Assembly (NCBI RefSeq): GCF_000016065.1
Contig: NC_009092.1
Coordinates: 4,216,001-4,280,000 of the forward strand
Source of the DNA: Shewanella loihica PV-4
GTDB taxonomy: Bacteria; Pseudomonadota; Gammaproteobacteria; Enterobacterales; Shewanellaceae
Reading direction: 5' to 3'
DNA: 64,000 nt
In this document: positions 10,582 through 19,677 of the stretch, piece after piece
Layout of the letters: every line of letters starts with the position of its first letter
Position numbering within the stretch: the stretch's first letter is position 1
Program-made: the position numbers and the translations under genes
The notes under the pieces: model-generated
What the model was told of the DNA's origin: nothing
What the model saw: the letters and a program-made list of their open reading frames with translations, nothing else
Databases searched by the model: none

Positions 10582-11115
10582 CTAGTGATGCTTGTGGCCG
10601 CTTTCGGCGCTCGCCACAGGCTCGAGGAACATGCCACACTTAGGACATGAATCCCCTTTCCCCCCCTTCACTTCGGGATGCATGGGGCAGTGATAGCCTT
10701 GCTTGGCCATCTGATGCTGATGTTTAGGACAGTTGTCGCACGACTTGCCTGCCTTAGCCGACTTGGCCTGCTCCAGGTTCATGCCACACTTAGGGCAGGT
10801 ATCGCCCTTGGCACCTTTTACCTCAGGGTGCATAGGACACTCATAACCGCCTGCCTTATCGGCCTTGGCATGCTGATGGTGAGGACACTTGTCGCAGTCC
10901 TTGCCATGGTGTTTGGCCATGGCGTGGTGCGCCGCTGGCTCAAGGTTCATGCCGCACTTAGGACAGGTATCGCCCTTGGCGCCTTTCACTTCGGGATGCA
11001 TGGGGCAGTCATAACCTTGTTCGGCCGCCGCAGCGTGATGCTGCTCGGCGAAGGCCATTGGGGCCGTACTCACAAAGATAAACGCAGTTAAAATCAGACT
11101 GATCAGGGTTTTCAT
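10582..11115 (-). CDS. Periplasmic heavy-metal-binding protein with three CPMHPEV modules
   Basis: A 177-residue protein with a signal peptide ending AFA (about residue 23). It has three modules of the form YxCPMHPEVKGxKGD(T/S)CPKCGM at about residues 36-58, 91-113 and 141-163. The linkers carry additional CDKCPHHQH and CDNCPKHQH clusters, and the C-terminus is HKHH. It is almost wholly metal-ligand sequence and is likely a periplasmic copper/silver buffer or chaperone. It is the first gene of the efflux operon, 23 bases ahead of the adaptor gene. It may deliver metal to the similar modules in the adaptor; this is inference from shared motifs. Confidence 0.85.
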   Translation of the reverse strand: MKTLISLILTAFIFVSTAPMAFAEQHHAAAAEQGYDCPMHPEVKGAKGDTCPKCGMNLEPAAHHAMAKHHGKDCDKCPHHQHAKADKAGGYECPMHPEVKGAKGDTCPKCGMNLEQAKSAKAGKSCDNCPKHQHQMAKQGYHCPMHPEVKGGKGDSCPKCGMFLEPVASAESGHKHH

Positions 11116-11384
11116 CTATGGACTCCATCAAAGGATGACCGCATAACACGCGCAACGCTTACGCGACTTAAGCCTAAAACAGTTAAATTAAGCTAATTAA
11201 TATGCGGCTAATATAATTCATTTTTCGTTAAACATCAGTGAAGTAAATATTGAGGCGTACCCGGCAGATGGAAAGACTCCAAGGCAGAGGGATTTATTAC
11301 GCCAATACACCTAGCAAAACGCTTTATAAAACAAAAGGGTTATCGATTTAAGCTCGGGCAGCCGTAGCCGGGCGCCACAAGGGA

Positions 11385-11792
11385 TCAGGCGATCGGCGGC
11401 CGGAAGGCTGAGCCTAAAGAGATAGAGTGGAAATGAGGCATTTGAGTGGCCAGGATAGACTCGGAACCGGCTACGCCAGGCCAGGGCGTAACGGTAAACA
11501 GCGTGCCTGTCACAGAGATCACCACGCAGTGGTTACAATCTCCCTTGCAAAATCCTTTGCCTTCACAGCAATGCTGAGCAGCGGGAAGCACATTTTGCTC
11601 ATCATCGCAGCAGTGAGATTGCATCATAGCGTCGTCATCATGACAGTCGTCGCCATTATTCATCTGCATCATGGGCTGCTCATCCGCCTGCGCATAAGAG
11701 ACCATTGCCATGCCATTAGCCATCAACACCTGGCCCAGCAGAGCGAGCAGTGTAAAGATGACTAATGTGTGGTGTCTAAGCGTACGACGCAT
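11385..11792 (-). CDS. Exported Cys/His-rich protein, probably copper-related
   Basis: A 135-residue protein with a basic N-terminus and a hydrophobic export segment (about residues 8-30). The middle is rich in possible metal ligands: DDCHDDD, HCCDDEQ, HCCEGKGFCKGDCNHC. I do not recognise the family. Similar short proteins with clustered Cys and His often accompany copper efflux genes, and this one lies about 270 bases upstream of such an operon on the same strand. A metal-sensing or metal-binding role is inferred only from composition and context. Confidence 0.65.
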   Translation of the reverse strand: MRRTLRHHTLVIFTLLALLGQVLMANGMAMVSYAQADEQPMMQMNNGDDCHDDDAMMQSHCCDDEQNVLPAAQHCCEGKGFCKGDCNHCVVISVTGTLFTVTPWPGVAGSESILATQMPHFHSISLGSAFRPPIA

Positions 11793-11897
11793 GGTGTAAC
11801 CCTATAATGAGATGATCCAAGTCTATCACGATATAAAGATTGGGCCTTGATAAAACTCACATTTCCAGCAAGTCAAGGCCCTTCGCCTCAGGCATTC

Positions 11898-12335
11898 TTA
11901 TTGTGCTAACCAGATCTTTTCCATCAGTTGTTGATGATTCATCAGGGTTAATTCCTGCTGCTGGCCAGTTTGTGACACCAGGCGAGCCTTAGGCGCACTG
12001 ATAAAGGCCCGGGCGTCCTGCTGAGTCACTATCTCGGGAAGCACCAGACGGTAGGCATCGTCGCCTTTGACATCTAAGGCAAGATAGAGGGGCTCTGAGG
12101 TCACCCAGGCGCCTGAATCATCGGCGTTATCGGCAAAGATATCGCGATATACCAGCTCGACCAGTTGTTTACCCGCATCCAGGCTGAGCACGATCTGCTC
12201 ATGACCCACTTGCACTTCGCTGCCTTGTACCTGAAGTTCATCGGGTAGGGTGAGGCTGGCGGCGCTGGCGATGTTAACTAAAGTCAGTGCAGCAAAGGCG
12301 GCAAATAGGCTGCTAAAGAAATGACGTGTTTTCAT
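11898..12335 (-). CDS. DUF2057 (YccT-like) exported protein
   Basis: A 145-residue protein with a clear signal peptide ending ASA (about residue 25). The mature part begins with the DUF2057-typical SLTLPDELQVQ and continues with LDAGKQLVELVYRDIF. The family (E. coli YccT/UPF0319) is periplasmic, usually around 200-220 residues, so this is a short member. YccT has been linked to curli regulation in E. coli; whether that holds here is unknown. It lies between two Cys/His/Met-rich exported proteins but has no metal-binding motif of its own. Confidence 0.7.
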   Translation of the reverse strand: MKTRHFFSSLFAAFAALTLVNIASAASLTLPDELQVQGSEVQVGHEQIVLSLDAGKQLVELVYRDIFADNADDSGAWVTSEPLYLALDVKGDDAYRLVLPEIVTQQDARAFISAPKARLVSQTGQQQELTLMNHQQLMEKIWLAQ

Positions 12336-12453
12336 AATCGACTCCCATCAGGCATAGACCTGACAAATTGGCTAATTCTTTGGCCACGCCTAGTTAAGTT
12401 AATGGCGCGGCAGATTCATGTTCGTGTGCGTAACGCAGGGTGAAGACGAACCA

Positions 12454-12978
12454 TTAACCAATGGGAGGGGGTGATAGGGGAGTGAGATCGGCGGTCTGCA
12501 GCGACCAACCAGAGATGACGATAGGACCAGACAGGGGTTGTATGGTCAAAGATGGTACGGCGGCGCTCAGGTTACCTAAGGTCGAGGCGCAGTGGGTCAT
12601 GCAATCACCTGGGCCCATGGCGGCGCACAAGGCTTCGCAGTCCACCAGCGAGTTATCGCCCGACATCTTGCAGGGCTCACCCTGGTGGGACATCTGCATC
12701 CCAGTCTCATGCTTAGCTGAGGCTTGGGTTACGGCTTGGGTTGACGGCGCCATCTCAGGGTTCATGTTCCGAGCTAAGCGCATGTCGCCCTGGTCGAGGG
12801 CCATCTCCATATGACCACCATGCATCAGTGACATGAGCGCGCTGGGCATAGCCATGGCTGGTGTCAGAATAAACTGACCCAGAAGGGCGATGATCAGTAC
12901 AAACTTGCCAAAGATACTTGTCATATAGGGCGCAAAGATGTCGTTAATTGAACCGGGATTACCATGATAGACAGACAT
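12454..12978 (-). CDS. Exported Met/His/Cys-rich hypothetical protein
   Basis: Up to 174 residues. An internal ATG at 12924 gives a more usual signal peptide start (MTSIFGKFVLIIALLGQ), so the true protein may be 156 residues. The mature part has His/Met-rich stretches (MHGGHMEM, TGMQMSH) and cysteines near the C-terminus (CKM, DCEALC, DCMTHC). No family recognised. Composition and place at the head of a minus-strand copper-related group suggest periplasmic copper binding, but this is weak inference. Confidence 0.55.
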   Translation of the reverse strand: MSVYHGNPGSINDIFAPYMTSIFGKFVLIIALLGQFILTPAMAMPSALMSLMHGGHMEMALDQGDMRLARNMNPEMAPSTQAVTQASAKHETGMQMSHQGEPCKMSGDNSLVDCEALCAAMGPGDCMTHCASTLGNLSAAVPSLTIQPLSGPIVISGWSLQTADLTPLSPPPIG

Positions 12979-13318
12979 CTCTCAAAAAGGTTCAGCGCCA
13001 ATTAAATTATTTTCCGGCTTCGCGAACAATCGTCATATTAGCGATAGATAATTACCCTCGAAAATCCAACAAAATCATTACGAAATAGTAAAAATGGCGA
13101 CAAACTTGTCATGCCATGGTCTTTGCTATAACTTTAGTAAATGCGCATATATTATGAGCAATTTCATAAAATCTTGCTTAGGTAAGATAGAGTTAGAGCT
13201 AGCTCTCATTTTACGGTTTTAAAGCCAGATCAAGCGGCGTCTTCTGGTTATACTCTCAGCTACAGAGATGCATTAAATATAATAGATATAATAAACATAT
13301 TATTTTGGAGATAGAGTG
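12979..13318. promoter_or_regulatory. Divergent intergenic region upstream of cymA
   Basis: About 340 AT-rich bases. It contains a perfect 12-bp palindrome AGAGCTAGCTCT at 13195-13206 and a TATAAT at 13278-13283, although no good -35 box is 16-18 bases before it. I could not find a clear CRP or FNR site by eye. The cymA ribosome binding site (GGAG, 13308-13311) is well placed for the ATG at 13319. Confidence 0.45.
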
Positions 13319-13882
13319 ATGAACTGGCGTGCACTATTCAAACCTAGCGCGAAATACTCAATATTTGCCCTACTCGTGGTGGGTATTGTAGTCGGTGTTG
13401 TGGGCTACTTTGCGACACAACAAACTTTACATGCAACCAGTACAGATGCCTTCTGTATGTCTTGCCACAGCAATCACTCTCTGAAAGATGAAGTGATGGC
13501 ATCGGCTCACGGCGGCGGACGTGCAGGCATAACTGTACAGTGTCAAGACTGTCACTTGCCACACGGCCCAGTTGACTACCTGATCAAGAAGATCATCGTA
13601 TCTAAAGATCTATACGGCTTCCTTACTATCGACGGCTTCAACACTCAAGAGTGGTTGGATGAAAACCGTAAAGAGCAAGCTGACCTGGCGCTGAAATACT
13701 TCCGCGCGAACGACAGCGCTAACTGTCAGCACTGTCACACTCGTATCTACGAGAACCAGCCTGAAACCATGAAGAAGATGGCGAAGAGAATGCACGCCAA
13801 CAACTTCAAGAAAGAAGCTGACAAGCGTAAGACCTGTGTAGACTGTCACAAAGGCGTTGCACACGTTTATCCTAAGGGATAA
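13319..13882 (+). CDS. cymA: Membrane-anchored tetraheme quinol dehydrogenase CymA (NapC/NirT family)
   Basis: CymA takes electrons from menaquinol in the inner membrane and passes them to periplasmic reductases and the extracellular electron transfer route in Shewanella. The protein has 187 residues, one N-terminal membrane anchor (about 13-32) and four haem-binding CxxCH motifs: CMSCH (46-50), CQDCH (75-79), CQHCH (136-140) and CVDCH (173-177). The ATG at 13319 is preferred to the GTG at 13316 because of the GGAG spacing and because 187 residues matches the known CymA length. It is a single-gene unit followed by a terminator, as expected for a hub not tied to one reductase. Confidence 0.95.
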   Translation: MNWRALFKPSAKYSIFALLVVGIVVGVVGYFATQQTLHATSTDAFCMSCHSNHSLKDEVMASAHGGGRAGITVQCQDCHLPHGPVDYLIKKIIVSKDLYGFLTIDGFNTQEWLDENRKEQADLALKYFRANDSANCQHCHTRIYENQPETMKKMAKRMHANNFKKEADKRKTCVDCHKGVAHVYPKG

Positions 13883-13907
13883 TACGCAAGCCTAATCGCT
13901 AGTTAGT

Positions 13908-13936
13908 AAAAAGCCTCACACTGTGAGGCTTTTTTG
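13908..13936 (+). terminator. Rho-independent terminator after cymA
   Basis: AAAGCCTCACA / TGTGAGGCTTT inverted repeat with a short loop, followed by a T run. Confidence 0.9.
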
Positions 13937-14028
13937 TATATGACAGTCAGCGTATTTATCCCCGAAGGACTAACCCGCAAACCTCAGACGGCCTGAGAGC
14001 GGATTTATTTACCTCTGATGGCCGGGAG

Positions 14029-14505
14029 CTAATCTGCCTTCGGCAGGCTCACATAGGTGCCCAGGAACTGGGCGCAGCACTGCTCGCCGCAATATAACGC
14101 CACCTCCAGCTTCACCTTGGCACGCTTCCCCTGCCCCAGCACACTTAAGTCTGTTTCCGGCCAGCTTACCCGCGCCTGGGGCGACTCACCCACGGGGGCC
14201 AGATAACGAATGTCCGCCTGCCCGAGGACGATATCGCCCTCGACACCGGCTAAGCGCTGCTGCAGCCACATCATGCCCCAGCCGGTGAGCGTCATCAGGG
14301 TATAGATGCTGCCGGCAAACATGGTGTGATGCAGGTTGATGTTGGGCGTTAGCGGCGCGCTCACACTCAGCGTCTGCGCCTGATAGGCTTCGGGCGCTAT
14401 CTGCATGAAGGCACTGACGGGGATCGTCTGATGCCAGGTGCGCTGCAGCTCCCCGAGTAACGCCTGTATCTGCTCTGGCTCTTCTGCCTTAGACATCATT
14501 ATCAC
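14029..14505 (-). CDS. Putative thioesterase (YiiD C-terminal domain family)
   Basis: A 158-residue protein with a hotdog-fold pattern: [30 protein letters not shown] corresponds to the conserved central helix region of the YiiD C-terminal thioesterase domain. In E. coli the domain is fused to an acetyltransferase; here it stands alone. The substrate is unknown, probably an acyl-CoA or acyl-ACP. The start overlaps the dtd stop by four bases (ATGA), so it is translationally coupled to dtd, a pairing that recurs in gammaproteobacteria. Confidence 0.75.
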   Translation of the reverse strand: MIMMSKAEEPEQIQALLGELQRTWHQTIPVSAFMQIAPEAYQAQTLSVSAPLTPNINLHHTMFAGSIYTLMTLTGWGMMWLQQRLAGVEGDIVLGQADIRYLAPVGESPQARVSWPETDLSVLGQGKRAKVKLEVALYCGEQCCAQFLGTYVSLPKAD

Positions 14506-14939
14506 ACCTGCAGATTAAAGGTGACCGGGCCGTCGTTAACTAGGCTGACCTGCATGTCGGCGGCAAACTCACCCGTCTGCACAGGCACGCCCTGGGCGGC
14601 GCAGTAATCTACAAACGCCTGATAGAGCTGCTTCGCCTGCTCCGGGGTACCGGCGCCGGAAAAACTCGGGCGCAGGCCACGGCCGGTATCGGCGGCCAGG
14701 GTAAACTGAGATACCACCAAGAGGCTGCCGCCCACCTGCTTAAGGTTAAGGTTCATCTTGCCGTCTTCATCGCTAAATATGCGATAGCTCATCACCTTAG
14801 TGGCGAGCTTCTCCATCTTGGCCTGGTCGTCTTCACGCTCCACGCCTAGCAATACCAGCAGCCCCTTGTCGATGGCGCCTATGGTTTGGCCATCCACATC
14901 CACCTTGGCCTGTTTGACTCTCTGTATTAAGGCTATCAC
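14502..14939 (-). CDS. dtd: D-aminoacyl-tRNA deacylase
   Basis: A 145-residue cytoplasmic enzyme that hydrolyses D-aminoacyl-tRNA and so prevents D-amino acids entering protein. The family length is 145. It starts [17 protein letters not shown] and has the [17 protein letters not shown] motif (about 77-93), which holds the SQxT active-site element, and the C-terminal [10 protein letters not shown] with the GP motif that screens out L-amino acids. It overlaps the thioesterase gene by four bases. Confidence 0.96.
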   Translation of the reverse strand: MIALIQRVKQAKVDVDGQTIGAIDKGLLVLLGVEREDDQAKMEKLATKVMSYRIFSDEDGKMNLNLKQVGGSLLVVSQFTLAADTGRGLRPSFSGAGTPEQAKQLYQAFVDYCAAQGVPVQTGEFAADMQVSLVNDGPVTFNLQV

Positions 14940-14968
14940 TGGCCTCTCGACTCCTCTGCTTTACTCAT

Positions 14969-15532
14969 TTAATTCATCGGCATCACGGGAATGGGTTTAA
15001 TCAGCTGCTCGGTGGTGTTAGGCAGCGCCTGACCCACACGCAGCAGGGCATCGTCGATCCAGATTAGGAAACGACGCAGCTCCTCCAGCTCCAGAGTATC
15101 GACGAAGGTCGCCGCGCCCTGTACCTGAATCACCTTGCCCTCCTCCCTCAGGGTGAACTTGGCGAAGTTGAGCTTATGGTTGAGGGTGCCGATGAGCACC
15201 ATCAGCTCCTGAGTGCCCACCAGCTTAGGGCTCACCGCGTAGAAACGGCTGGCCAGGATGCGATCTATCCCCTCTGGGTTCAGGCTCGGCTGCAACACAA
15301 ACTGATGATCCCCCAACTGCACGCCCACCTTGTTAGGCCCCACCTTCTTGGCCAGATAGTTCTTGTTGATCAGCGACACCAGTAGGGCATCGGCGGCCAG
15401 CTCATCGCTCATGCCGCTAAAATAGACCCGCTCGGGCGCAGGCTGAGGCGTGCGCTCGGTGGCTAACACTTGGGTCGCTAACACTTGGTTGCACACCAGT
15501 AGCGTCAACGCTGCGATAAATCTCTTCTTCAT
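14969..15532 (-). CDS. Exported hypothetical protein upstream of dtd
   Basis: A 187-residue protein with a signal peptide; near its end the motif QVLAT occurs twice because of a direct 15-bp duplication (GCTAACACTTG units near 15462-15490). The mature part is mixed alpha/beta with no cysteines. I recognise no family. It is 29 bases upstream of dtd on the same strand and may share its transcript, but nothing links it to tRNA quality control. Confidence 0.7.
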   Translation of the reverse strand: MKKRFIAALTLLVCNQVLATQVLATERTPQPAPERVYFSGMSDELAADALLVSLINKNYLAKKVGPNKVGVQLGDHQFVLQPSLNPEGIDRILASRFYAVSPKLVGTQELMVLIGTLNHKLNFAKFTLREEGKVIQVQGAATFVDTLELEELRRFLIWIDDALLRVGQALPNTTEQLIKPIPVMPMN

Positions 15533-15680
15533 GATCCTGCTTCCTCTTAGCTATTAGCTTGGCTTACACGACTGACTGCTAGCTCGTTATTTAATGCTTA
15601 CTGCGTATTACTTACTGCCTATTGTTTACGGCTTTTTGCTCATTACTGCTCGCCACGCTGCACGCAGCGACATCAATAGA

Positions 15681-16631
15681 TTAGGAACGGCCGGCGGCCA
15701 GATAACGCCCCATCTGGGTCACCGCCTCGGCGACCGCCCGGCACATCTTGTTGTCGGCGAGGGTATGATAGCCCCCCTTAACTAGACGTGACCTTAATAG
15801 CCTGGGGCCGTGGTTGTCGAGAAACTCATCCACCAGCCTTTGGGGGCAGACCCAGTCCAGCTCTCCCTGCAATATGATGGTCGGGCAGGTGAGATCCCCA
15901 CCCACCCGCTTCATCAGCTGATAACCACCGAAATAATCGTTGCGGGCATAATGCAGCTCCACTCTCGCCAAGGCTCCGCCTTGCTCGGCCAGGGCCTCAC
16001 TCAGCTCGAAACCGGGCACCGCCAGTGCCAGCTCCCAACTGAGCCAGCGCATCACGCAGTTGCGGCGCACCTCGGCGTCCCTATGATTAAAGCCATCGGT
16101 GAAATGACTAAACAGGCTATCGAGGGTACCACCATGGCCGGCGGCAAACTGGCGATACTGGCTGGAGAAGATCTGCGCGGCGCCGCCACGACCATAGAGC
16201 CACTCCATCCCCTCGGCAGAGGGAATAAACATGCCCCAATAGATCTGCGACAACACCCGCTCGGGATAGATGCAGCTATAGAGATAGCCCAGGGTCGCGC
16301 CGAAGGAGCCCCCCAGCAGACACCAGGCATCTATGCCCGCCCAGTGACGCACCCGCTCGATATCCTTCACCAGGCTGGGAAAGTCGTTGTTGGCCACCTC
16401 GCCGCAAGGCTTAGAGCGACCCGCCGCGCGCTGATCCAGCAGATAGATATGAAAGCCACGGTCGATAAACAGCCTCAACTCCTGGGGGTTACAACCCGCC
16501 CCGGGCCCGCCATGAAGATAGAGCACAGGGATCCCCTGGGGATCACCATATTGTGCCAGAAACAGCTGGTGCCCCTCGCCGACATCGATCCAATCCTGAC
16601 GGATCAGCGGATGCGACTTAGCGGGACTCAC
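15681..16631 (-). CDS. pip: Proline iminopeptidase-type alpha/beta hydrolase
   Basis: A 316-residue cytoplasmic peptidase of the S33 family that removes N-terminal proline. Visible motifs: the oxyanion loop HGGPGAGC (about 40-47), DQRAAGRS (about 67-74) where the family has DQRGxGxS, and the nucleophile elbow GGSFGATL (about 108-115, serine nucleophile) where classical enzymes have GGSWGSTL. The elbow change W to F is mild. It overlaps the following yihY-like gene start by four bases, so the two are coupled. Family is secure; exact substrate specificity less so. Confidence 0.85.
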   Translation of the reverse strand: MSPAKSHPLIRQDWIDVGEGHQLFLAQYGDPQGIPVLYLHGGPGAGCNPQELRLFIDRGFHIYLLDQRAAGRSKPCGEVANNDFPSLVKDIERVRHWAGIDAWCLLGGSFGATLGYLYSCIYPERVLSQIYWGMFIPSAEGMEWLYGRGGAAQIFSSQYRQFAAGHGGTLDSLFSHFTDGFNHRDAEVRRNCVMRWLSWELALAVPGFELSEALAEQGGALARVELHYARNDYFGGYQLMKRVGGDLTCPTIILQGELDWVCPQRLVDEFLDNHGPRLLRSRLVKGGYHTLADNKMCRAVAEAVTQMGRYLAAGRS

Positions 16632-17563
16632 CTTTTGTGCTCATCTAAGTGGATCTCCGACTCATCGTCCGCCAGCTCCTTATTCACCAAGTCCATCAGA
16701 CGCTTATCGAGGTACTCAGGCATGGCGGCGGTGATCTCGGCGCCGATCAGTACGATAATCCAGGAGAGATAGACCCACATAAACAGGATAGGGATAGTCG
16801 CCAGCGCGCCATAGATAGCTTCATAGGCGGGAAACTCGGTGAGATAAAGGGCAAAGCCCTTCTTACCCAGCTCAAACAACAGAGCCGCCACGATGGCGCC
16901 CAGCAGGGCGTGGAAAAACTTCACCTTGGTATTGGGCACCACCATGTAGATCAGCAGGAAGGTGGCCACAGAGAAGAACATGGGCAGACGCTCAACTAAG
17001 AGGGGCACCACACCGCTAAGATCTGTGCCGCTAAACAACTTGAGCGACACCACATAAGAGGTGGCCACCAGGCTGGCACCCATCAACACAGGGCCCAGGG
17101 TCAGCACCATCCAATACATGGAGAAGGAGACCACCATGGGGCGCTTCTCCGTGGTGCGCCAGATGCCGTTGAGTGACTTGTCGATATTGGAGATCAGCAG
17201 AATAGCCACTACCACCAGGGCGCCGATACCCACGGCCGTACCCTTGGAGGCGTTGGCCACAAACTCGTTGATATACATCTGCACGCTGTCGCCGGCAGAG
17301 GGGATAAAATTCTCGTAGATGAAGGTCTCGATATGGCTGCGGATCCCCTTAAACACGGGGAAGGCCGACAGCATAGACATGGTCACTGCCACCATAGGTA
17401 CCAGAGAGAGCAAGGTAACGTAAGCCAGGTGACCCGCCCGCATATTTATCTGGTCTTCCGTGATACGCTGTTTTAGATGTATCATGAATTGCCAGATACC
17501 CAGCATGATCGAACGAAGCAGGCTCACATCTATTTTATTTATCACGTTATTCTCTTGATTCAA
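16628..17563 (-). CDS. YihY/BrkB family inner membrane protein (UPF0761)
   Basis: A 311-residue membrane protein with about six hydrophobic segments. The motif [19 protein letters not shown] (about 42-60) is the hallmark of the YihY/virulence factor BrkB family. Members were once called ribonuclease BN by mistake. The function is unknown, possibly transport. Gene order with a downstream overlapping hydrolase is the only context. Confidence 0.88.
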   Translation of the reverse strand: MNQENNVINKIDVSLLRSIMLGIWQFMIHLKQRITEDQINMRAGHLAYVTLLSLVPMVAVTMSMLSAFPVFKGIRSHIETFIYENFIPSAGDSVQMYINEFVANASKGTAVGIGALVVVAILLISNIDKSLNGIWRTTEKRPMVVSFSMYWMVLTLGPVLMGASLVATSYVVSLKLFSGTDLSGVVPLLVERLPMFFSVATFLLIYMVVPNTKVKFFHALLGAIVAALLFELGKKGFALYLTEFPAYEAIYGALATIPILFMWVYLSWIIVLIGAEITAAMPEYLDKRLMDLVNKELADDESEIHLDEHKR

Positions 17564-17640
17564 GTAGGGTTAACTGCGTATCTTGGTACATTAAGATTAC
17601 AAGTTTAAAGACACTAGATACAAGTGTAAGGAATAAATTG

Positions 17641-17862
17641 ATGTCCCAACAAGGTTCGGCCGGCAACGTGATTGCCGCCATCGCAAGCTTCTTTTTCCCT
17701 GGCCTGGGCCAATTAGTACAAGGACGCATCCTGGCGGCACTCCTCTTCTGTGTCGTCACCATAGTCGGCTACGCCCTGTGGTGGTTGATCGTCCCCGCTA
17801 TCATAGGCGGTATCGCTCACCTGTGGAGCATTATAGACGCCGCTAAATTCAAGGCCGACTAA
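17641..17862 (+). CDS. Small inner membrane protein, 73 residues
   Basis: A short protein with two hydrophobic segments (about 8-27 and 30-58) joined by a basic turn, PGLGQLVQGRILAALLF. This resembles small TM2-like membrane proteins with a GxGxxxxGR turn. The ATG at 17641 is preferred to the in-frame TTG just before it. It is 24 bases upstream of the DUF2959 lipoprotein gene and divergent from yihY. No function is known. Confidence 0.7.
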   Translation: MSQQGSAGNVIAAIASFFFPGLGQLVQGRILAALLFCVVTIVGYALWWLIVPAIIGGIAHLWSIIDAAKFKAD

Positions 17863-17886
17863 CCGTCTAACAAGGAAATTGTCAGG

Positions 17887-18537
17887 ATGAGAAAACTATT
17901 AACTGCCGCAACCCTGGGCGCCGTCGTCATGCTCAGCGGCTGTCAGAGCGCCTACTATGGTGCCATGGAGAAGGTGGGCTACCATAAGCGCGACATCATG
18001 GTGGATAGGGTCAACGCCGCCAAGGAATCCCAGGAGGAGGCCCAGGCGCAATTTAGCTCGGCATTGGAAGAGATGCAGGCCCTGCTCAACCACGATGGTG
18101 GCGATCTACAGAGCGCCTACGAGAAGGCCAGAGATGAATATGAGTCCTCACAGGAGGCCGCCGACGAGGTGAGCAGCCGTATCGACAAGGTAGAAGATGT
18201 GGCCGAGGCACTGTTTGACGAATGGCAGGCGGAGATTGGCGAGATCAGCAAGGCCAGCCTGCGCCGCAACAGCGAGACCAAGCTACGCGAGACCCGTCGC
18301 TCCTACGAGCAGCTGGTGCGTACCATGCGCCGCGCCGAGAGCAAGATGCCGCCCATCCTGACCGCCATGAAAGACAACATGCTCTACCTCAAGCATAATC
18401 TCAACGCCCAGGCCATAGGCGCCATCAAGGGCGAGTTTGCCAGCCTGCAGACTGATATCTCCAGCCTGATCAAAGAGATGAACAAATCGATTGCCGAGTC
18501 CAACCGCTTCATCGAGTCGATGGAAGGCAACAAGTAA
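17887..18537 (+). CDS. DUF2959 lipoprotein
   Basis: A 216-residue lipoprotein. The lipobox LSGC has its cysteine at residue 19. The conserved start of the mature part, YYGAMEKVGYHKRDIMVDRV, marks DUF2959. The remainder is strongly helical and charged with coiled-coil character (about 45-150 and 165-212). It is probably envelope-associated; function unknown. It follows the small membrane protein gene by 24 bases and ends in a terminator. Confidence 0.82.
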   Translation: MRKLLTAATLGAVVMLSGCQSAYYGAMEKVGYHKRDIMVDRVNAAKESQEEAQAQFSSALEEMQALLNHDGGDLQSAYEKARDEYESSQEAADEVSSRIDKVEDVAEALFDEWQAEIGEISKASLRRNSETKLRETRRSYEQLVRTMRRAESKMPPILTAMKDNMLYLKHNLNAQAIGAIKGEFASLQTDISSLIKEMNKSIAESNRFIESMEGNK

Positions 18538-18543
18538 CGCCCT

Positions 18544-18572
18544 AAAGCCCTAACCCTGGTTAGGGCTTTTCT
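18544..18572 (+). terminator. Rho-independent terminator after the DUF2959 gene
   Basis: AAAGCCCTAACC / GGTTAGGGCTTT perfect 12-bp stem with a two-base spacer, followed by a T-rich run. Confidence 0.9.
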
Positions 18573-18837
18573 TTTACCGCATCGCGTCAGTTACACCGCT
18601 TTTTGTTTAGTCTTACCCCAGGCTCGCAACGACCATCCCCGAAACGTGTCACCTATTCCAGCCAGTCCTCTCTCTCAAAAGAAGCTGCCAAGAGAAGCAA
18701 CCGCCAAAGCTTATAGTTTAGGTTAAAGGTTCTTTAATCCCTCCTTTTCGGCGCCGACATACAATGAGCTCATCGAAACAACAGGCCGTGATTAAGGCGG
18801 TCAGTCAGCCTACAGTCAGCTAGATGAGGACAAACCA

Positions 18838-19455
18838 ATGTCAGCCAAAGTATTCAAGATGTTAACCACCGCAGGTATCGGCATCGCCATGATGACGGGT
18901 TGCAGCAGCCTGCCCCACGAGATCGCCTCCGAGCAACTGAGCGACCAGCTCAACAAGCAGTATCATAGCCTGACCGTGTTGGCGGCTCAGACGGATCCCG
19001 CCTCACGCAAGATAGTAGAGAGGCAACTAGCCGACGACTTGGCTCAGCACCAGGTCAGCGCGACCCCAAGCTTCGAAAGCCTGCCGGATGCCGCCAAGAT
19101 CACCGATGAGGCAGCGCTACAGGCCTACGCCGACGGCCAGGCCAACGAAGCGCTGCTGATCCTCAGCGTCACCGACGCGGGCTACGACTACGGCTACGAC
19201 GACTATCTGGAGACCCGCGGCTGGGTCTACATGCTCGGCGGCGAGCCGGGAGCCGGCACTCAGATTGGCTCACTCGTCGATTGGGCAGGTTCTGGCCAGC
19301 AGCAGCTGCATGTACAGGTCTACGACAAGCAGGCCAAGCAGATCATCTGGCAGGCCGATATCGACGCCAATGACAGCGGCTCAGAGGTGCAGAACATTCA
19401 GGCACTGACCCGCTTCGTCGTCGACCAGATGCAGGCCCGCGCCATCATCCAATAA
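18838..19455 (+). CDS. DUF4136-like lipoprotein
   Basis: A 205-residue protein with lipobox MTGC (cysteine at residue 22). The middle contains a long acidic/aromatic stretch (AGYDYGYDDYLETRGW, about 117-132), and the C-terminal half is of the DUF4136 type (QQQLHVQVYDKQAKQIIWQA), where a lipoprotein domain binds within the envelope. Function unknown. It is monocistronic with its own terminator. Confidence 0.65.
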   Translation: MSAKVFKMLTTAGIGIAMMTGCSSLPHEIASEQLSDQLNKQYHSLTVLAAQTDPASRKIVERQLADDLAQHQVSATPSFESLPDAAKITDEAALQAYADGQANEALLILSVTDAGYDYGYDDYLETRGWVYMLGGEPGAGTQIGSLVDWAGSGQQQLHVQVYDKQAKQIIWQADIDANDSGSEVQNIQALTRFVVDQMQARAIIQ

Positions 19456-19466
19456 CCTCTCCCTTT

Positions 19467-19496
19467 GGCTGGCACACGAGTGTCAGCCTTTTTTAT
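19467..19496 (+). terminator. Rho-independent terminator after the DUF4136-like gene
   Basis: GGCTGGCAC / GTGTCAGCC stem with one G-T pair and a four-base loop, then a T run. Confidence 0.85.
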
Positions 19497-19677
19497 CACC
19501 GCTTGTCCATGCCCACTTTTTTATCCCCGCTTTTTTAACGCCATTAGGACCAAGATCACCTAAATTCACATCCAAACCGGCTTTTTAGCGAGCCAGCGCA
19601 CAGAAGCGATAGCGCACCAGAACTCCGCCCAAATCCCCGACTCTCAGCTATATCCGCCTCATAACTGGTTATTGGCA

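Noticed and set aside
12979..13318. CRP or FNR binding site upstream of cymA
   Set aside because: No sequence close enough to the TGTGA-N6-TCACA or TTGAT-N4-ATCAA consensus could be found by eye.
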